A stretch of DNA of 64,000 nt from Litsea cubeba. Its lineage: Eukaryota > Streptophyta > Magnoliopsida > Laurales > Lauraceae. The notes under the pieces are model-generated. The model made no database searches. It was given only the letters and a program-made list of their open reading frames with translations, and was not told the DNA's origin. A program made the translations under genes and the position numbers. The stretch covers positions 2,834,939-2,898,938 of the forward strand of contig CM022949.1 in the NCBI GenBank assembly GCA_012931725.1, written 5' to 3'. Shown here one piece after another: positions 57,123 through 64,000 of the stretch; within the stretch, counting starts at the first letter, position 1; the number at the start of each line of letters is the position of its first letter.

Positions 57123-58190
57123 ATTATATTATATATAACATAAAAATGTTTTATATATAATTAGGGCATTCAAAGAGTTGGGCCTAGGCCAGGTTGTTGT
57201 AAGCTCTCACCCTACCCTCGCATATGCGGCTCGGGCTTAAGTTGAGCAAAAGCCCTTGGTGACCTGGGTTGCCCTACAATTTATAGACCCTTGCTCTACC
57301 CTAAGGGCCAGGGCAGGGCTGGGCCAGGGTTGAAAAAAAAGAAAAAGAAAATTCTTCCATAATTGGGACTTTGCTTGGGCCAGATCCATATGAACTCATC
57401 TCCCTTCGACTTGGACCAACTTTAACTTGCTTCAAATAATGAAGCCAAAGCAAAATGGATGTCCACACTCTTAAATCTTCAAATTATAGTAAATTATGAC
57501 CATCCTTTTGTTCTATCAAATTAAATAAGGGTGCTCTTCTGGTGTCTTGATGAGTGTTTAGTCTCTCCATCTGTGTCCTTGATCATGGGCTTCTCTAGTG
57601 TTGTCTCTTTGTGAATGTTCTTATTGATTCTGTGAACTAGCAGAGATGAATACTTACAAAATTGATGTTCATGGCCAACAATCATGTTGAGATGATTGTC
57701 ATGATACGTCCACTGAAGAATGTGGAGCACGGAGATTGTCTATTCAAGATCTTGAATTTTGGATCTCTGCACTTTGCTTGAGTGGGCTTTTCATGGTTGT
57801 GATCTTTTCAAAAATGGGCCCTACCCTTCCCTTGGGCTGTAAGACAAGAAGAAAAGTGCTCGCATTTGCAGGCCAGGTCAGGCCCAATTCATAGAAGAGG
57901 GGGTACACGTGTGACAGGATACTAATAAATCTCCTTTGGACGACCCAAACCCGAACAAGTCTAAAGAAATTTGCACACTTGATTGGATAGGGTCATGTGG
58001 GTTACGTGCAAGGGATATCCCCTTCAGGTCAGTCCAAAGGAGATCTACATACCAATAATCTAAGCCATTCAATCAGGAGGGATCCACATTCAACATGCCA
58101 TGGACAAAAAAAAAAAAAAGCAATTCCATATTAAAATAGTAGCCAATCTAAAGATAATGAATCAAAGAATAGAAGTGTCAACATGACAGG
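57123..58190. other. Intergenic DNA
   Basis: No gene is seen. At about 57928-58050 an imperfect inverted repeat (ATCTCCTTTGGACGACC and GGTCAGTCCAAAGGAGAT) suggests a MITE relic. The GGGCC-rich words at 57180-57330 recur near 58860-58990. Confidence 0.4.
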
Positions 58191-58242
58191 TGGTAGAAAT
58201 CAAACTATAATTAGCCCCTACTTCCCCAGCCCCTTCTTGCAG

Positions 58243-58765
58243 TCACAGTAAAACAGTGTACACCACAGAAGCAAAGAGGTCCCCTAAACATGTAGCACTT
58301 CTCAGAACATGTCCCAACAACAATATTGCTGCCTCTGTTCTTCCTACACCTCCAATCTCAAAACAAAAAATCCCAGAGATGATCACCCCAACTAGTGTCA
58401 GATCAAGAGAGAGACAAAACCCTTGTAGCTTTGTTCCTTTCATGAGATCTCTTGCCTTCCAAATTGCTCCCATTCCATATCAATCCTCCTCTACAACTGA
58501 AACAACAAGATCCATCTTCCAAAACACTGACAAGTAAATGTACATGAACACAAACATAACAGTTCGAAAACCACCTAACCCAGTGGGACAGGGTCTTAGC
58601 AAAGCCGGTTGGGACATCTGTATGTAAGTGAGAGTGTATGTGTTCGAGTCTCCAATGTAGCAAAAACAAAGTTAAAAAAAACGGGACAGGGTACCGACAA
58701 TCAGCAAAAGAACACCTATCAAAGAGGCCTGTGCGCCCATGGCTGAGATTTTTGCCTGATATTTA
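58243..58765 (-). pseudogene. Truncated duplicate of the membrane protein gene
   Basis: Minus-strand readings align in order with the protein at 59409-60362. SAMGAQASLIGVLLLIVGTL (before the SINE) matches TMAYAFLVALLLGAFVL. FVFMYIYLSVFWKMDLVVSV with VEED matches FLFYLYLALIWLLGLAISIV with EET. YGMGAIWKARDLMKGTKLQG matches YGIEALVKAEMLMKGRKIQG. FASVVYTVLL matches YAFVVYTVLYY. A TGA replaces the Cys codon after EED, and the N-terminal half is missing. It lies ~640 bases downstream of the intact gene in the same orientation, as expected for a decayed tandem duplicate. A SINE splits it at 58595-58682. Confidence 0.8.
58595..58682 (+). mobile_element. tRNA-derived SINE, 88 bp, with 10 bp target duplication
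   Basis: GGGACAGGGT lies on both sides (58585-58594 and 58683-58692). The insert starts CTTAGCAAAGCCGG, containing a Pol III A-box (TAGCAAAGCCGG), has a B-box-like TGTTCGAGTCTCC about 40 bases on, and ends in an A-rich tail (GTTAAAAAAAAC). Size and layout fit a very short plant SINE, or a 3'-truncated one. The target lies inside the pseudogene, and the reading frame resumes on the other side. Confidence 0.75.
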
Positions 58766-58769
58766 AATG

Positions 58770-59408
58770 CGCTTGGGCTAGATCTATGCTTGCCTAAAAT
58801 TCTGAACACATGGCTAACCTTGCGCAACAAATCCAGCATAAATGGGCCAATAGTTAACTAATGTGTTGGGCCTAGGCCAATGACCTTTGGGCTAGTTCAG
58901 GAACTGATACTCAGGCCATAATCCAAGGGGCTATGCATGATTCGAGAAATTTGGGCGGGCCCATTTGCAAACCTGCTGCAAACAGACCTTGAGTCAATAA
59001 TCCACATTTTATGTTGGTTTGTGATCGATGCATATTTCGTTCAAAAACTGTCCTTCCAAAAAAACTAAACTTCTATTACTGTGTATTATTCTCTAAAAAT
59101 TTGAAGACACACTTGTGCATGAAAATTCCTAAGGCATTATAAAAGTAATTGAACAATAATATGATTAGTCGTGGCAATTAAGTATCCCCCTTTACCTTAA
59201 AACAAAAAGCGGAGATGTGTAGAAGTAGGGATAGAAAGATTACAACCACTCCATATTTGTTACACACAATCTCGATCTTCCAACCTCATGACATGATGCC
59301 GACACTCTGCAATCATATTATATTAGCGTTATAAGTCTAATGAACAACCAAAAGCAAACAGAGGCCTAAAAGGACAAATACCCAAATACCCTAATCCCCC
59401 CAATTGAT
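58770..59408. other. Intergenic DNA and 3' UTR of the membrane protein gene
   Basis: 58770-58990 is GGGCC-rich repeat-like DNA. 58990-59408 is AT-rich and must hold the 3' UTR of the minus-strand gene. No clear polyadenylation signal is singled out. Confidence 0.45.
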
Positions 59409-60362
59409 TCAAGAAAGTGAATCAATAACATGGAGATCAGATTCATCAGTAGAAACTAATTTATGCCTTGCTCCCTCTTCCAAGCCTTCTCTCTCTGCAT
59501 CGCTCCTACATTGATAATAAAGCACTGTGTACACAACAAAAGCATAAAGCTTCATCAAGCAAACAACAACAGCCGCCACAATTCCGAGCGCAACCTGATA
59601 TTCTGGTTCTATCTCATCCTCAACAGTGTTTAGAGAGAATAAAGCCCAGACCGGAGCGCTTAGGAGTAGTAAAAACAGCATGAGAGCAAACCCTTGAATC
59701 TTTCTTCCTTTCATTAGCATCTCAGCCTTCACAAGTGCCTCTATCCCATAACAAGTCTCTTCTACAATTGAAATCGCAAGACCCAAGAGCCAAATTAAAG
59801 CTAAGTAGAGATAAAACAGAAATGCTAAGATGCCCACCAATGAAACACAAGTGATCAACACGCCGCCATCGGCGATCAGTACAAAGGCTCCAAGCAACAG
59901 TGCAACAAGGAACGCGTAAGCCATAGTAATGAGAACAATGTACAAACAAGTGATCACTGGCCTCTTCCATGTTGTCACAGTTCTTGAAAACACATCCTTC
60001 AGACTCAAGTACTTTCCGGTGTAAGTCGCCGCCGATGCATTGACGGTCATCGCCATGGCAAAGAGTGAGATAATGCAGAAGATGAGGAAGAAGATGAATT
60101 CAAGAACCATGAGGATTTGGAAGTGTTTTTCGAATTCTGGTGCGAGGCCATCATCGGGGTCATGGTCCTCGACCTCCATCAGAAGCGGTCCGGCGATGAG
60201 ATCGTGACTCACAGCCAATATCAGAAATGGAAAAAGCACGAGGAGCGTGTTTGAGACCATGAGCTTAAGATTTCTTGTAGGGAGTTGAAGGGACTCCCTG
60301 AGAATTCCTGTGAGACCCAAAGGTTGGGGAGTGCCCATGGCCATTGACAACACCCTAGTCAT
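59409..60362 (-). CDS. Plant multi-pass membrane protein, function unknown, 317 aa
   Basis: An intact single-exon gene. Six hydrophobic segments are visible at about 33-58, 82-106, 135-165, 168-199, 224-245 and 257-283. An N-terminal LGLTGILRESLQL and a charged C-tail (280-317) fit a cytosolic N-terminus and an endomembrane or plasma-membrane protein without a cleaved signal peptide. It resembles the plant family often labelled 'transmembrane protein' or, misleadingly, 'polyadenylate-binding protein 1-B-binding protein' (At4g19950/At1g31130 type); that is recalled, not searched. The conserved-looking VEETCYG, KGRKIQG and FVVYTVLYYQC motifs are also kept in the nearby pseudogene. The ATG at 60362 is the first in frame; Met7 or Met9 could also be used. 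A CT-repeat leader and TATA lie upstream. No enzymatic motif is seen, so no function is proposed. Confidence 0.85.
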   Translation of the reverse strand: MTRVLSMAMGTPQPLGLTGILRESLQLPTRNLKLMVSNTLLVLFPFLILAVSHDLIAGPLLMEVEDHDPDDGLAPEFEKHFQILMVLEFIFFLIFCIISLFAMAMTVNASAATYTGKYLSLKDVFSRTVTTWKRPVITCLYIVLITMAYAFLVALLLGAFVLIADGGVLITCVSLVGILAFLFYLYLALIWLLGLAISIVEETCYGIEALVKAEMLMKGRKIQGFALMLFLLLLSAPVWALFSLNTVEDEIEPEYQVALGIVAAVVVCLMKLYAFVVYTVLYYQCRSDAEREGLEEGARHKLVSTDESDLHVIDSLS

Positions 60363-60392
60363 TGAAGCAATTGAACAATCCTTCTAACTTTG

Positions 60393-60393
60393 G

Positions 60394-60441
<48 letters not shown>

Positions 60442-60458
60442 ATATATATTTATATATC
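60393..60458 (-). promoter_or_regulatory. TATA box and GA-repeat leader of the membrane protein gene
   Basis: On the minus strand GATATATAAATATATATATA (60439-60458) is followed by a ~45 bp GA dinucleotide run (60393-60437) and then ~30 bases to the ATG at 60362. The TATA-like region sits about 80-95 bases before the start codon, so the GA run would be in the leader. Confidence 0.6.
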
Positions 60459-61276
60459 ATTTTAATTTGGTATCTTATGTATGAGGAACATATGTCTCCA
60501 TTGGGAGAAAAGATCAAGTTAGACAACATCATCACTTCAAGTCTTCAACCCACCTAGTGGGGCCCACTCCAGATACGTATCCGGATGGTAGCTGGAATGT
60601 GCAGTGTTTGTTAGGTATGCCTGAAATTTTAATTGAATCAAGAGCATGTAAAATGACAGAATAGATTATGGAGACTCATCGGGAGATGGTTATGATCATC
60701 ACATGAAGGCAATATTTAAGCATCCAGAATGGGCCACACAAGATAGGTTGGACATTAGTTGAACTACAATTAAGGTCCTACTGGATGGAATCATTGGGCC
60801 CTTTTATTTTATTTTATGGGATTGAAGAAGGGCCCGCCACATGATAGGGACATTGCAGGCGTAAGATAGTTAGGTACCTGATCTGGAGGGGGGCCCAAGT
60901 AGCACACTCTCTTGTATTCTTTCTTTCTCATTTTTTTGTTTTTTTCTTCGTAAGTCTCTTGTATTCTTCTTGTTTTTGGTAAGAACTCTCCTGTACTCTT
61001 GTGGGAAAGAGAGTATTCCAAGGTGACAGAAAGGTTACAGTGGGGCGGTAACCTCCACTGATCACTTGTTGGGTCTTGTTTAAAAAGTGTCACTAATTGG
61101 ATGAATGCAGAGTTACCTGGAAAAGGATGAGGGAACGGTAATGAAAACGCTATGGCATAGATTAGAGGAGTATGAAGTATTAGTCCGATCAAATGATTTT
61201 AAATTTTAGATCATGCAAATTCATATAGAAAAAAAAAAACTTAATGGTGGATGATATATGAGGGGAAATACTCCTT
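60459..61276. other. Intergenic DNA upstream of the gene
   Basis: No gene is visible. 60893-61030 shares words with 4508-4610 (left of the CACTA), in the same relation as the two copies of the dispersed repeat, so it may be part of the same duplicated unit. Confidence 0.4.
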
Positions 61277-61606
61277 TGAGAGTTAACTCTCACTGTTTAC
61301 GGTAAGAGAAACCATGATGGGGCCCACTCAGTGACCCCACTATTTAGGGGGCCTGGGGATGGAAAGAGCCATCCTTGATGGGCCCCATCATCAAGTTTGG
61401 GTTCAATCTCATCCCTTTAATCCCTTAATCCGGCCTACAAGTTTAACAACTTATATTAAAAAAAAAATTAACCCTCGATCCAACGGTCTAATCTATTCAG
61501 ATTGGTGGAAGCCCATGGCCTCCGATATCAATCAGGAAGGATCATGTGTGTGAATGGTTCAAATTGATGATAAGTGGGGCTCATTATGGTGAGAGTTAAC
61601 TCTCCT
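61277..61606. mobile_element. Possible MITE with GAGAGTTAACTCTCAC inverted ends
   Basis: The palindromic GAGAGTTAACTCTCAC starts near 61277, and its inverse GTGAGAGTTAACTCTC ends near 61604, ~330 bp apart. Similar inner sequences (GGGGCCCACTCA / GTGGGGCTCAT) follow. No clear target duplication, so class is unassigned. Confidence 0.45.
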
Positions 61607-62329
61607 TCAGCATTTTCCACATTTGAGACGGTTAAGATTATAATAAATGTCAAGTTAACGGTGGTTGGTGTGGGTAATGGGACTTCACAAGGACAAATCT
61701 GTAGTTCCCTCCACAATGGAAAATTTTTCTTTTTGTTGGCAAAATTTAAAAAAAAAAACGTATACAAGTTTTGGCTCATTTTAAAAAAGTACGTGAATAT
61801 TTAAATACTTCTATAAAGTGTAAAAGTTTTCCACAATTTTTTCAATTAATTAAGTTCTCTCTATAAACCTTCTTTTAAATGGTAAAAATACCCTTAATTA
61901 CCTTATGACAAATTTTGTCTTTTCTTAACCTCTTTATTCTCTAAAACTTGCCAATTTGATCTTGATGATCATAACTATTTAATGAAGCTAGGTTTTTAGT
62001 AATTTTGATTCACCTTTTTGAATCATTGATGCATAAAGGTAGTTAAAGTAGGCCCCACTAGGCCATGCATTTGGGTTTGATTTGATCATTTTTCTTAAAT
62101 GCTTTATTAAAGAAAAATCTTGAAAAATGATATAACGCTATCTTTGTCATTTCTCAAAATCTTTTTAGGGAGAGGATTTGATTGGAAAAATTATAAAAAA
62201 GTTTTTTTTTTAAACTTTTTTAAAAGATTCAAATCTTCGTATACTTTTTTGAAATTCAGCCCAAACTTTTATACCTTTTTGGAATTCTCCCTTGGAGGCA
62301 AATTGTTTTTGTTCAACTAATATGTACGT
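61607..62329. other. AT-rich intergenic DNA
   Basis: No gene is supported. Between about 62165 and 62290, repeated AAACTTTT/TACTTTTTTGAAATTC words are present. Confidence 0.4.
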
Positions 62330-63060
62330 GCGGAACACCTGAGTGTACGACGGTGGAGTTTTATACTGCCTCAGGGGTTAAGACTTAAATGTGCGTCTCA
62401 CACAATCAAAACTCCACACGATTCATTTTCGTTTATAAAATAAATGAAACTCATTCCAATTCAGACAGTTACATCAGCTGATCATACAAGTCCAAATATT
62501 TAATCATCTAATTTGATATTTCAAGTTAGAGGCTTCCTCACACTTTCCACTCTAGTTATTTAAATATTTTTAGAGACGTAGCTTTCCCCCACTTTTAAAG
62601 AGTTATATATTAATCCTACCATTTATAAATGTAAGTGCTCATATTAACTCCATCATGATTCATGAGCAGTCAATATATTGATGGTTGAGTAGTGTTGGCG
62701 TCTAATTAATACACATGACTAGAAATTGACACATTTTGGCCTTAAAGAGAGTAATCTCTTCTGAATCTGTAGCCCAATGTACCAAAGAAAAAGAAAAATC
62801 CATCATGAACAAGAAAAAGCACTTTAATTGCAGTGAGCATTGTTCATTGAATTTATTTAAAAACCCATCATTAATTCCAAATAAATAAATTCTATTTGAC
62901 CAATCCAAGCAATTTCTTGGTGCACTCCGACTCAAGTGAAATTTAGATGAATGGCGATTCATAAAAAAAGGTTGAAAGTCACGGAGTTGGTTTGTACAAG
63001 CCAAGATGAGGTTAGACACTTAAACTTATTATATTTGGGTTGGACATTGTAAAGATAATC
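62330..63060. repeat. Dispersed repeat copy B, CACTA empty site
   Basis: ACCTGAGTGTACGACGGTGG then AGTTTTAT matches the left flank at 5118-5148, and the sequence directly after it (ACTGCCTCAGGGGTTAAGAC) matches the right flank from 15961. Similarity continues to about 63060, matching 16700. There is only one TAT and no insertion. ORFs in it (62702-63019, minus) have a partner at 16451-16666 but show no domain. Confidence 0.75.
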
Positions 63061-63163
63061 AAATATGAGAAGACAACTCTATAGGGCCACCCCAATAGGC
63101 CCTATAATTAGTATGAAGGACAAAAAGGTCATCACCTAGCGCGGTCCTGAGAGGCTCCAAACT

Positions 63164-63268
63164 AGAGACAGACCTAATATTTATCAATTTTGCACAAAGG
63201 CTGCTCGCAGGTCTTGAACCTGTGTTATCACACATGAACCCGAGCCTTTTACCATTGCACTAAAGCAA
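63164..63268 (-). mobile_element. tRNA-derived SINE head
   Basis: On the minus strand TTAGTGCAATGGTAAAAGGC carries a Pol III A-box, and GGTTCAAGACCTGCGAGCAG, 35 bases later, a B-box. This is the promoter layout of plant tRNA-derived SINEs. The 3' end and target duplication are not clear; the tail may extend to about 63125. Confidence 0.65.
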
Positions 63269-63269
63269 T

Positions 63270-64000
63270 GATTCTAATAAGTATAAAATATATATTGTAA
63301 ATAGACTGTGATTGAGTTAATTAATGTCTTTTTGACGCGTTTAGGCTTTAAAATTGACCACACCCCTATCTCTCATATAAGATGAGAGATGTTTTTCATA
63401 GGAGCATCTCCCAATAAAGAGAATCAATATATTTATCAATTGCTTGCATGAATGGGCAACTTTGAATGTACAATCTAAAGATGAAAATTAGAAAACTTTA
63501 GATATAAACTTCAACAGATGATATTTTCACCATTATGAATAACCTAAGAAAAAGAAAAAATATAAAATTAATTAAACAATCACACCACGTAAAAGAGAGA
63601 GAGACATAGGTTTATATGGTTCGATAAAACCGCCTTTATCAAGAGAAAGCTTGAGAATCTAGGTTATGAATTAAATTCTAAATATGATCTCTGCTTTCTT
63701 AACAGCGGAGAAAACTCCGATATTATCACCAAAATATCCCATAAACCCAACACATTTTATTAGGGGGAGTTCTATTGACATCGCGATTTTTGCTCTTCCC
63801 ACCGCAAAAAAAAAAAAAAAAAAAAAAAATTTTTTCCTAAACCACCCCTTCTCCTCCTCTCCCTCTCCATCTCTCCTCTTCCCTTCCTCTCCCACCCTCC
63901 ACCCTCATCTCCCCCCACCCCTAGTCTCCGCGGGGAGGGAGCCCAGGCCCTTGGCCCGTGGGTCGGCGGGCCGGTCTCCCTCCCCCTCTCCCTCTTTCTT
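63270..64000. other. AT-rich then CT-rich intergenic DNA
   Basis: No gene is supported. 63595-63660 has a GGTTTATATGGTTCGATAAAACC segment split by a GAGAGAG run, similar to sequences often found in plant LTRs. A ~27 base poly(A) followed by TTTTTT lies at about 63806-63835. From 63840 the DNA is strongly pyrimidine-rich, and 63925-63980 is GC-rich; this may be the start of something beyond the window. Confidence 0.4.

Noticed and set aside
1..64000. tRNA or rRNA genes
   Set aside because: Sequences with Pol III A and B boxes (58595, 63164, 16804) lack a foldable tRNA cloverleaf and are better read as SINEs; no rRNA is seen.

Overview
This is nuclear DNA of a flowering plant with a large, transposon-rich genome. 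The evidence is plant-specific element families (Athila, Tekay and Tat Ty3/gypsy lineages, CACTA, a Copia LTR, LINE, tRNA-derived SINEs), plant-type short introns, and one intact gene for a plant-specific membrane protein. The species cannot be named from the sequence. Only two full-length reading frames look intact: the gag-pol of a young Tekay retrotransposon (31560-36170, +) and the host membrane protein (59409-60362, -). Almost everything else is mobile DNA, much of it nested.

Layout. 1-4516: 3' part of a non-autonomous Athila-like element with gag and protease relics, no RT/RNase H/integrase, then a PPT and 3' LTR. 5149-15957: a complete 10.8 kb CACTA element with TAT target duplication, no recognisable transposase, and single exons from several host genes, all on the minus strand (alpha-carbonic anhydrase, an INTS11/CPSF73-II-like nuclease, a RING-finger protein, and unidentified exons). 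15961-16700: a dispersed repeat whose second copy at 62330-63060 preserves the empty site of that CACTA insertion. 17172-18838: minus-strand Copia-type solo LTR beside a LINE 3' fragment (18840-19890). 22432-40276: 3' part of a second CACTA element with a decayed TNPA-like transposase gene. Its GCAACGGTT subterminal array was split by the 12 kb Tekay element (27769-39805, TSD GCAAC, two 3.62 kb LTRs differing by about 1%).

41565-57122: an element with ~570 bp terminal inverted repeats (MULE-like), into which a 12.2 kb Tat-lineage retrotransposon was inserted on the minus strand (44233-56478, TSD GTAGG). The Tat polyprotein is one frame broken by about six stops and one frameshift. On the opposite strand the element carries an intron-containing antisense gene (45339-47936) with its own TATA box, a second small antisense unit (48392-49000) and a 116 bp tandem repeat.

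57123-64000 is the most gene-like part. It holds the single-exon six-span membrane protein gene, a truncated pseudogene copy of it just downstream that is interrupted by an 88 bp SINE with a 10 bp target duplication, a small inverted-repeat element, the second copy of the dispersed repeat, and another SINE.

Relative order of events: the CACTA elements, MULE-like element and Tat element are old (diverged repeats, stops). The Tekay insertion is recent. The features most worth following are the multi-gene capture in the first CACTA, the antisense transcription units inside the Tat element, a perfect 25 bp foldback at 23005-23121, and the shared GCCGA(A/G)CTCAG-type array in LTRs of two unrelated retrotransposon lineages.
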